A stretch of 64,000 nt of DNA from Streptomyces flavotricini (GTDB lineage Bacteria; Actinomycetota; Actinomycetes; Streptomycetales; Streptomycetaceae): the NCBI RefSeq assembly GCF_020639365.1, contig NZ_JAINUL010000001.1, forward strand, positions 503,437 through 567,436, in the 5' to 3' direction. The notes under the pieces were generated by a model that saw only the letters and a list, made by a program, of their open reading frames with translations, did no database searches and was not told the DNA's origin. Below are positions 25,176-36,869 of the stretch, in pieces. The position numbers and the translations under genes are program-made. The first letter of the stretch is position 1. The number at the start of each line of letters is the position of its first letter.

Positions 25176-26219
25176 ATGCCCAAGACCTCAGCGCGACTGC
25201 TCTCCCTGCTCTCCCTGCTCCAGACGCGCCGGGACTGGCCCGGGCAGCGGCTGGCCGAGCGGCTGGAGGTCAGTCCCCGTACCGTGCGCCGCGACGTGGA
25301 CCGCCTGCGCGAGCTCGGCTACCCGATCGTGTCCGCGAAGGGTCCCGACGGGGGCTACCGGCTCGATGCCGGCACGGAGCTCCCGCCGCTGCTGTTCGAC
25401 GACGAGCAGGCGGTGGCCCTCGCCGTCGCCCTCCAGGTCGCGGCCACCACCGGCGTCGGCATCGAGGAGGCCGCGGCCCGGGCGCTGGCCACCGTCCGGC
25501 AGGTGATGCCCGCACGGCTGCGTCACCGCATCGACATGCTCCGCTTCACGGCGGTCGAGCGGCCCGCCGTACGGCCCCTGCCGCCGGTCGACGGGAACGT
25601 GCTCATGGCGGTCAGCGCCGCCGCCCGCGCGTGCGAGGTACTGCGTTTCGACTACACCCCCGCGCCACGAGCGGGGGCTCCTGACGGCGCGCCGGCCGCG
25701 GGGCTCCCTCCGCGCCGGGTGGAGCCCCACCATCTCGTCACCTGGTGCGGCAGGTGGTACCTCGTCGCGTGGGACCTCGACCGCGAGGACTGGCGTTCGT
25801 TCCGCGCCGACCGGATGGCGCCGCGCACGCCCACGGGGCCCCGCTTCACTCCCCGTGAAGTCCCGGGGGGCGAAGTGGCCGCCTTCGTGACCCGCAGGTT
25901 CGAGGGCTACGACGACTCCGGCGGCCGGCCCTGCCGCGGCGAGGTGATCCTCGACCTGCCCGCGGCCACGGTCTCCCGGTACACCCACGACGGGCTGGTC
26001 GAGGAACTCGGCCCGAACCGCTGCCGGCTCGTCCTCGGCTCCTGGTCGTGGACCGGTCTGGCCTCGGCCATCGGGCGGTTCGACGCCGGCATCGAGGTCG
26101 TCGGGCCGCCCGAGCTCAAGGAGGCCTTCGCCCACCTGGCCCGCCGTTACGCCGGCGCCGCGGGACCGGACCGACGTCAGGCGGCCCGGCCGGCGCACGA
26201 CGGGCACAGCCCCCGGTAG
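25176..26219 (+). CDS. WYL-domain transcriptional regulator (YafY type)
   Basis: 347 residues. The N-terminal winged helix is SARLLSLLSLLQTRRDWPGQ followed by RLEVSPRTVRRDVDRLRELG. The WYL domain spans about 135-220 (LRFDY... EPHHLVTWCGRWYLVAWDLD... RSFRADRM), and a WCX domain closes the protein (GLVEELGPNRCRLVLGS). These one-component regulators sense nucleotide or nucleic-acid ligands and often respond to DNA damage. It diverges by 88 bp from the AlkX-like gene, which may be its target. ATGs at 25167 and 25176 are both possible. The 3' end overlaps the convergent Fur gene by 43 bp. Confidence 0.88.
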   Translation: MPKTSARLLSLLSLLQTRRDWPGQRLAERLEVSPRTVRRDVDRLRELGYPIVSAKGPDGGYRLDAGTELPPLLFDDEQAVALAVALQVAATTGVGIEEAAARALATVRQVMPARLRHRIDMLRFTAVERPAVRPLPPVDGNVLMAVSAAARACEVLRFDYTPAPRAGAPDGAPAAGLPPRRVEPHHLVTWCGRWYLVAWDLDREDWRSFRADRMAPRTPTGPRFTPREVPGGEVAAFVTRRFEGYDDSGGRPCRGEVILDLPAATVSRYTHDGLVEELGPNRCRLVLGSWSWTGLASAIGRFDAGIEVVGPPELKEAFAHLARRYAGAAGPDRRQAARPAHDGHSPR

Positions 26220-26599
26220 GTGACCTCGACCTTCGACACGGTGAAGCCGAACCGCTCCTCCTCCGGGAGGCCCGCCATCGGGTCGCCCGCCGGGGGCACG
26301 TCGCGGATGGTGCCGCAGCGGGAGCACACCAGGTGGTGGTGGGGGTGGCGGGCATTGGGGTCGTAGCGCTTGGCGCGGCCGTCCGTGGACAGCTCGACGA
26401 CCTCACCGAGAGCGACCAGCTCCCCCAGGGCGTTGTAGACGGTCGCCCGCGAGATCTCGGGCAGCCGCTCCACCGCACGCGCGTGCACCTCGTCGGCCGT
26501 GAGGTGCACGTGCTCCCCGTCGAGCACCTCCGCGACGACGCGCCTCTGGGAGGTCATGCGCCAGCCGCGCTCTCGCAGTCGCCCCAGCAGGTCACTCAT
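26177..26599 (-). CDS. furA: Fur-family peroxide-responsive repressor (FurA/CatR-like)
   Basis: 140 residues. The winged helix (GWRMTSQRRVVAEVLDGEHV; SRATVYNALGELVALGEV) precedes the dimerisation domain with the regulatory-site HPHHHLVC and CSRCG, and a C-terminal CPSC pair completing the zinc site. Divergent pairing with katG is the standard arrangement for the FurA/CatR regulator, which uses metal-catalysed histidine oxidation to sense peroxide and also represses itself. Zur and Fur would fit less well beside katG. Stop codon lies inside the convergent WYL gene. Confidence 0.9.
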   Translation of the reverse strand: MSDLLGRLRERGWRMTSQRRVVAEVLDGEHVHLTADEVHARAVERLPEISRATVYNALGELVALGEVVELSTDGRAKRYDPNARHPHHHLVCSRCGTIRDVPPAGDPMAGLPEEERFGFTVSKVEVTYRGLCPSCAGRAA

Positions 26600-26621
26600 A
26601 TCGGTTCACCCCATCAGGTAA

Positions 26622-29048
<2,427 letters not shown>

Positions 29049-29062
29049 TCGATCCGCTCGCG

Positions 29063-29115
29063 ACGTCCGGGTCGGCCGGCAGCCTCCGATCGGCTGACCG
29101 GACCGGCCCGGACGT
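29063..29115. terminator. Candidate bidirectional terminator between katG and the DUF6194 gene
   Basis: ACGTCCGGG (29063-29071) and CCCGGACGT (29107-29115) pair perfectly; the loop of 35 bases contains further short GC pairings. It sits between two converging stop codons at 29048 and 29140. No U-tract. Confidence 0.5.
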
Positions 29116-29139
29116 CTTCGCGCCCCGCCAGCGGCCCCG

Positions 29140-29604
29140 TCAGCGGCCCAGGCGCCGCTCGTGTCGCTCACGCGCCAGGTGGTGGGCGCGGCGCAGCAGT
29201 TGCCGCAGGACCTCATCCGTCCCGGGACCGGGATTCACCACGGCGAGCCAGCCCAGGGAGCCGTAGACGGGGTGCGCCATGACCGTGTCGGCGGCGCCCG
29301 CGTCCTCCTCGCCGACCGGGTCCCGCGGCGTCCGGCCCGTCCGGCGGACGAACTCCTCCTTCCCGGCGGCGACGTTGACGCGGAACGCGTCCGGCCGGTC
29401 GAGGCGCGAGGACGTGTCGCCCGGACGGTCCTTCGTCACGATCGTCGCGAAGGGCTGGCCCGTGGCCGGAACCGTGCCGTCCGGCGCGTGGTAGAAGAAC
29501 GTGTCCCCCCAGCTGATCTCGGGCGATCCGTCGCCGGGAGCCGGCCTGACGGCCAGGACCCCCTCGAGGCCGCCCACGAACCCGATGATGTCGTCGATGG
29601 TCAT
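29140..29604 (-). CDS. DUF6194 family protein
   Basis: 154 residues. It begins MTIDDIIGFVGGLEGVLAVR, then ISWGDTFFYHAPDG, QPFATIVTKDRPGD, FRVNVAAGKEEFVRRTGRTP, HPVYGSLGWLAVVNPGPGTD and a basic C-terminal helix. This is the MmcQ/YjbR-like pattern of DUF6194, a small soluble family of unknown function. It diverges from the MerR regulator, whose start lies about 75 bp away, so shared control is likely. Confidence 0.85.
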   Translation of the reverse strand: MTIDDIIGFVGGLEGVLAVRPAPGDGSPEISWGDTFFYHAPDGTVPATGQPFATIVTKDRPGDTSSRLDRPDAFRVNVAAGKEEFVRRTGRTPRDPVGEEDAGAADTVMAHPVYGSLGWLAVVNPGPGTDEVLRQLLRRAHHLARERHERRLGR

Positions 29605-29677
29605 GTCCGGAAGCGTTTCATTAAAGTGGTGGTGGAGGCTTCCCGCCGCAATTGCGCCAGACACAGGGGGGGGTACG

Positions 29678-30424
29678 GTGCCAACCCTCAAATCGCCGTC
29701 GATGCGCACCGTCGATGTCGCACGGCACTCCGGGTACTCGGTCCAGCAGATCCGCAACCTCGAACGTGACGGCGTACTGCCGCCCGCCGACCGCACGGCC
29801 TCGGGCTACCGGGTGTACGCGGAGGTCCACCTGAACTCCGCGCTGGCCTACCGGGCCCTGGCTGCCGGTACGGGCCCGGTGGAGGCCAAGGACATCGTCC
29901 GCGCCGCTCACGAGGGCCCCGTCGCCCGGCTCCTGGCGCGTCTCGACGCGGTACACGCCCGGCTCGACCGGGAGCGTACGGAGCTGGGGCTCGCCAAAGG
30001 GGCCGCAGCGGCGATCTCGGCCGAGCCGATCGCGGACGTACGCCCGGCGGACGCCATGGGCGTCGGCGAGCTCGCCGCGGCCCTCGGGGTACGCGCCTCG
30101 ACCTTGCGGCACTGGGACGCGGAGGGACTCGTGGTCCCCGACCGCATCGGCGGACGGGGAACCCGGCGCTACTCACCGGCTCAGGTCCGCGATGCCCGGA
30201 TCGTCCACCAGCTCCGCAGTGCCGGTCACCGGATCGAGGCGCTCCGCAGGCTGATGCCCGACCTGCGGAGCGGACGTCGGGGCGCGGACACCCTCGAGGC
30301 GGCGCTGGCGGCCCGGGAGGCGGGCATCGCGGCGCGCTCCCGGGCCCTGCTCGACGCCTCTGCCGCCGTCCTGGCCCTCCTCGCCCCGGCCTCCCCGCCC
30401 GCTCCGGCCGGAGCAGACGGCTGA
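29678..30424 (+). CDS. MerR-type regulator with two helix-turn-helix regions (TioE-like)
   Basis: 248 residues from GTG, preceded by a run of eight Gs that can act as ribosome-binding site; an ATG at 29702 is the alternative. The first MerR motif is DVARHSGYSVQQIRNLERDG... SGYRVYAEV (about 10-50). A second lies in VGELAAALGVRASTLRHWDA... RRYSPAQVRDARIV (about 130-185). A double-HTH form resembles TioE-family regulators. The C-terminus is alanine-rich helix, suited to dimerisation. It probably controls itself and the divergent DUF6194 gene; the ligand is unknown. Confidence 0.82.
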   Translation: MPTLKSPSMRTVDVARHSGYSVQQIRNLERDGVLPPADRTASGYRVYAEVHLNSALAYRALAAGTGPVEAKDIVRAAHEGPVARLLARLDAVHARLDRERTELGLAKGAAAAISAEPIADVRPADAMGVGELAAALGVRASTLRHWDAEGLVVPDRIGGRGTRRYSPAQVRDARIVHQLRSAGHRIEALRRLMPDLRSGRRGADTLEAALAAREAGIAARSRALLDASAAVLALLAPASPPAPAGADG

Positions 30425-30530
30425 CGGTTGGGCCCGCGCCCGCAGGTCGCGCCGGGGGCCGTGGCCTGCTGGGGTGAAGATGTGGGTGTCCGAGCCGTGA
30501 GGCGTGGCGCAACGAGCTGGGGGATGCCCG

Positions 30531-31472
30531 GTGGACCTGTTCCCGGCGATTCCGCTGTCGCAGTGGCGGGACTCCAAGGAGACGCTGCACCGGTTCACGC
30601 AGATCGTCGGAAAGATCCGGCTGGCGAGCAGCGTACGGCGCAACCACTGGTGGAACGTTCCGTTCCATGTCACCGGGCGGGGCCTCACGACCCGCCCGAT
30701 GGGCGGGATCGACGGCAATCCGGTCTTCACGATCGACTTCGATTTCATCGGCCACTGGCTGACCGTGTCCTGCCTGGACGGCTCCGGCACCTCGTTCCCG
30801 CTCGCCGGGCAGTCGGTGGCGTCGTTCTACCGTGAGACTCTTTCCGCCCTGGGCCGCGTCGGCGTGACGGTGGCCCTCGCGCACCCCCGTCCGTACACCC
30901 TGCCCGATGCCCACCGGCCCTTCGCCGAGGACACGGAGCACGCCTCCTACGACCCGTTCTGGGTGAACCGGCACTGGCAGGTGCTCAGCCAGGTCGGCCT
31001 GGTGCTGGAGGAGTTCGCTTCCGGGTTTTCCGGGAAGGTCAGCCCGGTCCACCTGTTCTGGCACTCGTACGACATCGCCGTCACCCGGTTCTCCGGCCGC
31101 TCCGCCGAACCGGGGCCCGGCATGGACCCGGTGAGCCGGGAAGCCTATTCGCGCGAGGTCATCAGCTGCGGCTTCTGGTTCGGCGACGACGACCATCCCC
31201 GGCCGGCCTTCTACGCGTACGCCGCGCCGGAGCCGGCGGGCCTGGCCGGGCAACCGCTGCGGCCGGCGGCCGCGCGCTGGATCGAGCGGGGCACCGGCCG
31301 CCTGGCCACGCTCGACTACGACGACGTCCGCGCAGGCGTGGACCCCCGGGAGACCGTGCTCGGCTTCTACGGGTCCCTGTACGGATCCGCGGCCGCCCTG
31401 GCCGGCTGGGACGCCGAACGCCTGGCCTCCCCGGGCGGCATCACGGATCCGCTGGCCCGCCGGGACGTCTGA
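30531..31472 (+). CDS. DUF5996 family protein
   Basis: 313 residues from GTG. Typical family blocks are LSQWRDSKETLHRFTQIVGK, RRNHWWNVPFHVTGRGLTTR, VHLFWHSYDIAVTRFSGR, REVISCGFWFGDDDHPRPAF and DYDDVRAGVDPRETVLGFY. The many Trp/His/Asp residues suggest a binding pocket, but no activity is known for the family. Another in-frame GTG is at 30504. It is soluble and stands alone. The gap to 31634 holds nothing I recognise. Confidence 0.85.
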   Translation: MDLFPAIPLSQWRDSKETLHRFTQIVGKIRLASSVRRNHWWNVPFHVTGRGLTTRPMGGIDGNPVFTIDFDFIGHWLTVSCLDGSGTSFPLAGQSVASFYRETLSALGRVGVTVALAHPRPYTLPDAHRPFAEDTEHASYDPFWVNRHWQVLSQVGLVLEEFASGFSGKVSPVHLFWHSYDIAVTRFSGRSAEPGPGMDPVSREAYSREVISCGFWFGDDDHPRPAFYAYAAPEPAGLAGQPLRPAAARWIERGTGRLATLDYDDVRAGVDPRETVLGFYGSLYGSAAALAGWDAERLASPGGITDPLARRDV

Positions 31473-31634
31473 GGGACGGGTCCGCGGGGTCCGCACAGGG
31501 CAGGACGGCTCGGCGTGCCGTTCCCGGAGGGCGGGGCTAGCCTGAAAACGGACCCCTGCCGCGCCGCGTGCCCACTGCCGCGCCCCTCGCGCCCTGGTCC
31601 TCCCATCAATGCTTTCCCGGCAAGGAGGGAACGC

Positions 31635-32336
31635 ATGAATCGGCATGCTCGTTACGCACTCCTCACTCCGCTCCTGGCCTGCTCCGTCGCCCTGCCACCG
31701 ACCATGGCCGCCCAGGCCGCGCCGGTGGCCCACGTGCCTGCCACCCTCGGCGCGGCCCCCCAGGCGGCGACCTGCAAGCTGGAGGTGGCCGAAGGCACGG
31801 ATCCGGTCGAGTTCGACCTTTCGCTCGCCGGGTTCAAACCGGGATCGCAGGTGCGGGTCACCGGGCCGGAGAACTTCACCCGCACCGTCAATCAGCAGGG
31901 ATCGGTCACCGAGCAGGACGTCAAGAAGGGCACCTACACCGTCAAGACCGGCGGGAAGAACCACAGTCAGACGGTCAACTGCACGAAGCCGGCCAGGGTC
32001 CCGGCCAGCGCGAAGGCCCGCATCACCGACGTGGACATCACAGGTGCGTCGACCGCCACTCCGAAGGTCGACTGCAGTCAGCCCCAGAACGTCAAGTTCG
32101 AGGGCAAGCTGACCGGAACGGGATCCGGCGACGTCACGTACATCTGGAGCGGACAGGGCAAGCGCTCTGCCCCTTCCGTGAAGTTCACCGCCCCCAGCAC
32201 CGCAGCCGCCCCGTTCACCGCGAAGTCGACGGCACGCGCGGCGGCCACGAATCCGGCCCCCAGGGTGACAGCCACCCTCACCGACTCCACGGGCAACGTG
32301 CAGGACCAGCTCACCTTCACCCTCACCTGCCAGTGA
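31635..32336 (+). CDS. Secreted protein with two immunoglobulin-like regions, unknown function
   Basis: 233 residues, with AAGGAGGGA upstream of the ATG. A signal peptide (RHARYALLTPLLACSVALPP, cleavage likely after AAQAA) is followed by a beta-rich region with a Cys pair (TCKLEVAEGTDPVEFDLSLA ... QTVNCTKP) and a second beta-rich region with a Cys pair (KVDCSQPQNVKFEGKLTGTG ... FTLTCQ at the very end). I read these as two small disulphide-bonded sandwich domains. The family is not recognised. Confidence 0.75.
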   Translation: MNRHARYALLTPLLACSVALPPTMAAQAAPVAHVPATLGAAPQAATCKLEVAEGTDPVEFDLSLAGFKPGSQVRVTGPENFTRTVNQQGSVTEQDVKKGTYTVKTGGKNHSQTVNCTKPARVPASAKARITDVDITGASTATPKVDCSQPQNVKFEGKLTGTGSGDVTYIWSGQGKRSAPSVKFTAPSTAAAPFTAKSTARAAATNPAPRVTATLTDSTGNVQDQLTFTLTCQ

Positions 32337-32574
32337 GCACCCGGCCCGCGGATCGGCCCGTGCCCCTCGCGGTGCGCGGGCCGCTCCGGGCGCCTGCGAC
32401 GACGTTATCTCCTTGATTTTCCGGGTGATCGCGGCGAGCATCTCAACGCGCTCTTCCGGCGGCGGGCGACGGGCGACGAGCCGAGGGGGGACCCCGATCG
32501 TCGACGTCCTGCGGCTGTGTACTCTGAGCACGCTTTCGAACCTGTTCAAGCGTTTACCGACAATGGGGGGGCCG

Positions 32575-34257
32575 GTGCGCAATCGCCGACTCGTAATGTC
32601 CGCTGCCGTCGTGGCAGCCAGTGTGGGTCTCATACCGGCAGTGGCCCAGGCCGCTCCGGCCACGCCGGGAGCCGCGGGCCCGCACGGGGTCTCCGCTCCG
32701 GACGTGGACCTGAACAAGGTCGCGGCGTCGAACTTCACCACCGTCAAGAGCCCCGCCGAGCGCACGGTGCACACCCCGTCCGCCGCCAAGGGCGACGGCA
32801 AGGCCGGCGCCACCGCGCAGGCCGAGGGCAGCGCCGCCGCGGAGCCGACGGTCGGCCTGGCCGCCAAGGGCACCAGCGCCCGCGGCATCAGCCTGGACCT
32901 CGCGGTCGTCAGCGACCCGGGCACCGCGCTCTCGGTCAACGTCGCCTGGGGCGACGGAACCAGCGTCACCTTCGGTGCCAACGGGCCGACCAACTCGACC
33001 GAGACGCACTCCTACGCGGAGATCGGCTCGTACACGATCAAGGTCACCCTGTCCGACGGTTCGGGCGTGCGGGGCACCAACGAACTGGCCGTCGTGACGC
33101 CGGGTTCCGACTTCACCCCGTACGCGCCCACCCGCCTCCTGGACACGCGGGACGGCACGGGGGCGCCGAAGGGCAAGGTCGCCCCGTACGCCACCGCCCG
33201 GGTCAAGATCTCCGGCAACGGCTCCATCCCCGCGGGTGTCACGGCCGTGGTCCTCAACGTCACCGCCACCAACACCACCAGCGGCGGCCACGTCACGGCC
33301 TTCCCCGAGGGCAGCGAGCGTCCGACCACCTCGAACGTCAACTTCTCGGCCGGCCAGACCGTTCCGAACCTCGTGATCGTGCCGGTCAACAAGAACGGCT
33401 ACGTCGACCTGTACAACGGCGGCTGGGAGCCGGTCGACCTCATCGCCGACATCACCGGCTACTTCACCCGTACCTCCTCCAGCGGCTACACCGCGCTGAA
33501 CCCGTCGCGCTTCGTCGACACCCGCGAGGGCCTGGGCGCCCCCAAGAGCCAGGTCGCCGGCCAGGGCACCATCGGCGTCCAGATGACGGGCAAGGGCGGC
33601 ATCCCGTACGGCGCCACGGCCGTCGCGCTGAACGTGACCGTCACCAACCCGCGCGAGGACGGTCACCTGACCGTCTACCCGAGCGGCGGTGCGGCCCCCA
33701 CCACGTCCAACCTGAACTTCCGCGGTGGCCAGACCGTCGCCAACTCGGTCATCGTGCCGGTCGGCTCCGACGGCTCGATCAAGATCCGCAACGGCGCCTG
33801 GAAGGGCACCGACGTCATCGTCGACGTGGTCGGCTACTACAGCACGGACGGCCAGGGCGCCTACCTGCCGTTCCTCCCGGAGCGCATCCTCGACACCCGT
33901 GACCCCGCGGACTGGCCGTACGGCCAGCTGGAGGGCCAGGGCTACATCTACATGCCGCTGTCCAGCTCGCGTCCGCAGAACACGGCGTACGTGCTGAACA
34001 CGACGGTCACCAACACCCGGGGCGACGGCTACCTCACGGTGTCCCCGGACCCGAACTCGCTGAGCGCCTACGACAACGACTGGGCGACCTGGCCGACGCC
34101 GCCCAACTCGTCCAACCTGAACTGGAAGCGGGGCGAGACCGTCCCGAACCTGGTCCAGGCGGGCACGGGCTACAACGGCATCGTCGACTTCTGGAACCGC
34201 GGCTGGGACAACATCGACCTGGTCGTCGACATCTTCGGCGTCTACCAGACGAACTGA
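32575..34257 (+). CDS. Secreted surface protein: PKD-like domain plus three long tandem repeats
   Basis: 560 residues from GTG (GGGGGGGCC upstream); the signal peptide ends near AVAQAA. A PKD-like domain (residues about 95-170: SVNVAWGDGTSVTFG, HSYAEIGSYTIKVTL) precedes three repeats of about 115-140 residues. Each begins R-L/F/I-L/V-DTR and contains VLNVT/ALNVT, a T(S)NxN strand, a QTV(P/A)N turn and a closing VDL/DVIVD-I-GYY/GVY strand. Beta-helix or propeller-like stacking is plausible. No sortase signal or membrane anchor is seen, so it is probably released or wall-associated. ATG at 32563 is an alternative start. Confidence 0.82.
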   Translation: MRNRRLVMSAAVVAASVGLIPAVAQAAPATPGAAGPHGVSAPDVDLNKVAASNFTTVKSPAERTVHTPSAAKGDGKAGATAQAEGSAAAEPTVGLAAKGTSARGISLDLAVVSDPGTALSVNVAWGDGTSVTFGANGPTNSTETHSYAEIGSYTIKVTLSDGSGVRGTNELAVVTPGSDFTPYAPTRLLDTRDGTGAPKGKVAPYATARVKISGNGSIPAGVTAVVLNVTATNTTSGGHVTAFPEGSERPTTSNVNFSAGQTVPNLVIVPVNKNGYVDLYNGGWEPVDLIADITGYFTRTSSSGYTALNPSRFVDTREGLGAPKSQVAGQGTIGVQMTGKGGIPYGATAVALNVTVTNPREDGHLTVYPSGGAAPTTSNLNFRGGQTVANSVIVPVGSDGSIKIRNGAWKGTDVIVDVVGYYSTDGQGAYLPFLPERILDTRDPADWPYGQLEGQGYIYMPLSSSRPQNTAYVLNTTVTNTRGDGYLTVSPDPNSLSAYDNDWATWPTPPNSSNLNWKRGETVPNLVQAGTGYNGIVDFWNRGWDNIDLVVDIFGVYQTN

Positions 34258-34305
34258 CCCGCCATCCGCCCGCGGCCGTTCCCCGGCCGCACGGCAAGGC
34301 CGGTC

Positions 34306-34337
34306 CGGCCCGGATCCCCTCGTGGGGGTCCGGGCCG
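34306..34337 (+). terminator. Strong hairpin after the repeat protein gene
   Basis: CGGCCCGGATCCCC and GGGGGTCCGGGCCG form a 14-bp stem (one G-T pair) with loop TCGT, starting about 50 bases after the stop codon. No U-tract. It probably isolates the surface-protein gene from the APC transporter gene. Confidence 0.75.
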
Positions 34338-34426
34338 CTCGTCGCACGAGGCCCCCGCCACCGGCCCTGCCCCCCGGACAGACCACGCGCCTCGCGCTGT
34401 ACCGCCGGGTGCATGACGATGCGTAC

Positions 34427-35935
34427 ATGGCCCAGGACAGTGTCGGCGGCGGGGCGGGTGCCGAGATCCCGGACGCGGAGCTCAAGCACAACGCGATCGG
34501 GTTCCTCGACGCGCTCGTCATCGGCCTGAACTCCACCTCGCCCGCCTACTCGCTGGCCGCCGTCATCGGGCCGATCGTGGCGCTGGCCGGGATCTACGCG
34601 CCGGGCGTGATGCTGGCGTCGTTCGTCCCGATGCTGCTGATCGCCGCCGCTTTCTACTACCTCAACAAGGTCGACCAGGACTGCGGTACGACGTTCTCGT
34701 GGGTGACACGGGCCATGGGCCCCTGGGCCGGCTGGCTCGGCGGGTGGGCGATCACCATGACCGGGGTCCTGGTCATCGGCTCGCTGGCCGACGTCGCCGT
34801 CAACTTCGGCCTCCTCGCCGCCGGCCTCGACGACTGGGCCGCCAACCCGGCCATCCGGCAGACCCTCGCCGTCCTGGTGATCCTCGCCATGACGGCCATC
34901 TGCGTCATCGGCACCGAACTGTCGGCCCACCTCCAGGACGTGCTCATCCTCGCCCAGGTGCTCTTCCTGCTGGTCTTCTCGGTGGTGGCCTTCTACCGCA
35001 TCTATTCCGGCACCAGCACCCTCGACTCCATCGAGCCGTCACTCAGCTGGCTCAACCCCTTCGGAGCCGGCGGCGCCGCCCTCACGGGCGGGCTGCTGCT
35101 CGGCGTGTTCATCTACTGGGGCTGGGAGTCCGCGGTGAACCTCACCGAGGAGGTCCAGGATTCCGCCACCGCGCCCGGCAAGGCAGGCATCTGGTCCACC
35201 GTGGTCCTGCTGGTGACCTACCTCTCCGTGGGCTTCGCGATCGTCGGCTACGCGGGGACCGCCTTCCTCGCCGAGCGCGCGGGCGAGGAGGAGGCCATCT
35301 TCGCCGTCCTCGCGCACGAGGTGATGGGCGGCTGGGACTGGATGGTGCTCCTGGCCGTCTGCACGTCCGCGCTCGCCTCCACCCAGACCACGATCATCCC
35401 GGCCTCCCGCACCGCCCTGTCCATGGCCCGCCGGCACGCGCTGCCGCATCGGCTCGCGCACATCCAGCCGCGGTTCCGGACCCCGGACGTGAGCACGTGG
35501 TGGGTCGCCGGCATCGCCATCGCCTGGTACCTGGTCGTGAACCAGATCAGCGAGAACGCCCTCCTGGACTCGCTCACGGCGCTCTCCCTGCTCATCGCCT
35601 TCTACTACGCGCTGACCGGTGTGGCCTGCGCCGTGTACTACCGCCGCCACCTGCTGGAGAACCCGCACAACTTCCTGCTCATCGGCCTCGGGCCGCTGAT
35701 CGGGGCGGGGCTGCTGGTGTGGCTGCTGGTGGAGTCGGTCAACGACATGTCGAATCCGGAGAATTCGGCCAGCGGGGTCTCCTGGTTCGGTCTCGGGCCG
35801 CCGCTGGTGATCGGGATCGGGATCGCCGCGGTCGGCGTGCTGATCATGTGCTTCTGGCGGGTGCAGGACGGCAGGTTCTGGCGGGAGCGGCGGGGCGTGG
35901 TCGACCCGGAGCTCGTCCGCCGCAGGAAGCCGTAG
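34427..35935 (+). CDS. APC-family amino acid/polyamine permease
   Basis: 502 residues with about twelve membrane helices. The first helix region LVIGLNSTSPAYSLAAVIGP has the unwound TM1 pattern, and TM6 contains LLGVFIYWGWESAVNLTEEV, both typical of APC transporters. A C-terminal polar tail (RRGVVDPELVRRRKP) is cytoplasmic. The substrate cannot be told. The universal stress gene follows after 94 bp and might be cotranscribed. An upstream in-frame GTG (34412) is possible. Confidence 0.88.
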   Translation: MAQDSVGGGAGAEIPDAELKHNAIGFLDALVIGLNSTSPAYSLAAVIGPIVALAGIYAPGVMLASFVPMLLIAAAFYYLNKVDQDCGTTFSWVTRAMGPWAGWLGGWAITMTGVLVIGSLADVAVNFGLLAAGLDDWAANPAIRQTLAVLVILAMTAICVIGTELSAHLQDVLILAQVLFLLVFSVVAFYRIYSGTSTLDSIEPSLSWLNPFGAGGAALTGGLLLGVFIYWGWESAVNLTEEVQDSATAPGKAGIWSTVVLLVTYLSVGFAIVGYAGTAFLAERAGEEEAIFAVLAHEVMGGWDWMVLLAVCTSALASTQTTIIPASRTALSMARRHALPHRLAHIQPRFRTPDVSTWWVAGIAIAWYLVVNQISENALLDSLTALSLLIAFYYALTGVACAVYYRRHLLENPHNFLLIGLGPLIGAGLLVWLLVESVNDMSNPENSASGVSWFGLGPPLVIGIGIAAVGVLIMCFWRVQDGRFWRERRGVVDPELVRRRKP

Positions 35936-36029
35936 CCGCCCGCCGGCCCGCGGGGCCCGCGGGGCCCGGTGGCCCGTGTGGCCCGGCGGTCCGCGCGACC
36001 CGTTTGGTCCGGTATCTCCGAAGGAGTCC

Positions 36030-36461
36030 ATGATGTCTGTGGTGCTGGGGTACGACGAGTCGCCCGGCGCGGAGCGGGCCCTGCGCGTGGCGCTCGAGGT
36101 CGCCACCGCCTTCGGCGAGCCGCTCGTCCTCGTCTACGGCGCCGCCGCACCCGGCGCCGCCGGGGAGGAGTACCGGGCCCACCGGGAGGCCGTCCGCCAG
36201 GCGGGACGCAGCGCCCTGGCCCGCGCGGTCGAGGCAGCCGACGAGGCCGGCGTCCCGTCGACGGTCGAGGTGGTCGACGAGAAACCGGCCCAGGCCCTGC
36301 TCGATGCCGCACAACGCCATCAGGCACGGGTCATCATCGTCGGCAGCTGGGGCGACAGCCCGATCCGCGGCGCCCTGCTGGGCTCCACCCCGCACAAGCT
36401 CCTGCACCTGTCTCCGGTGCCGGTGCTGTGCGTACCGACGGCGGGCGAATCCGTGCCGTGA
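36030..36461 (+). CDS. Universal stress protein, single domain
   Basis: 143 residues, with AAGGAG before tandem ATGs. It opens VVLGYDESPGAERALRVALE and ends with the ATP-binding motif G-2x-G-9x-G-S/T in GSWGDSPIRGALLGST. It is therefore the nucleotide-binding class. It follows the APC permease on the same strand and may modulate it, as UspA partners of transporters do; that is an inference from position only. Confidence 0.88.
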   Translation: MMSVVLGYDESPGAERALRVALEVATAFGEPLVLVYGAAAPGAAGEEYRAHREAVRQAGRSALARAVEAADEAGVPSTVEVVDEKPAQALLDAAQRHQARVIIVGSWGDSPIRGALLGSTPHKLLHLSPVPVLCVPTAGESVP

Positions 36462-36515
36462 CGGTGCGGATCGGGCCAGCCGCCCGGCCGCGTGTCAGAC
36501 GGAACGGGCCCCGGC

Positions 36516-36809
36516 TCAGTCGTAGGACGTGAGGGCCTCCAGGCCGGGCACGACAAGGTGCGGGGTGAACTCGAGCACGGTGTGCTCGGCTACGCCGCCC
36601 AGGACGTACGGGTCGGTGGCGAGAACGCGGTCGAGGTCCTCGGCGGGCATCCCGGGGGCCAGGTACACCCCGCCGACCAGTGGCTTGCGCCGCCCGGCCA
36701 CCAGGAGCGAACCGCTGGAGAGCTGCCGCTCCAGCCAGTCGCCGTGGTCCGGCCTCCAGGGTTCGACGTCTTCGAGCGGTGCCGTGTACGTGACGGTGAC
36801 GATGAACAT
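36516..36809 (-). CDS. YciI-like protein
   Basis: 97 residues. It opens MFIVTVTYTAPLEDVEPWRP, continues with HGDWLERQLSSGSLLVAGRR and VYLAPGMPAEDLDRVLATDP, and has the typical final strand. The His in DHGDW matches the proposed active-site His of the YciI ferredoxin-like fold. Function unknown. It is convergent with the universal stress gene. Confidence 0.88.
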   Translation of the reverse strand: MFIVTVTYTAPLEDVEPWRPDHGDWLERQLSSGSLLVAGRRKPLVGGVYLAPGMPAEDLDRVLATDPYVLGGVAEHTVLEFTPHLVVPGLEALTSYD

Positions 36810-36869
36810 CCCCGGACCGTACTGGATCCGTGCCGGCCGTCGCCGCGGCCTGAGCCCGGCCTGACCGGC

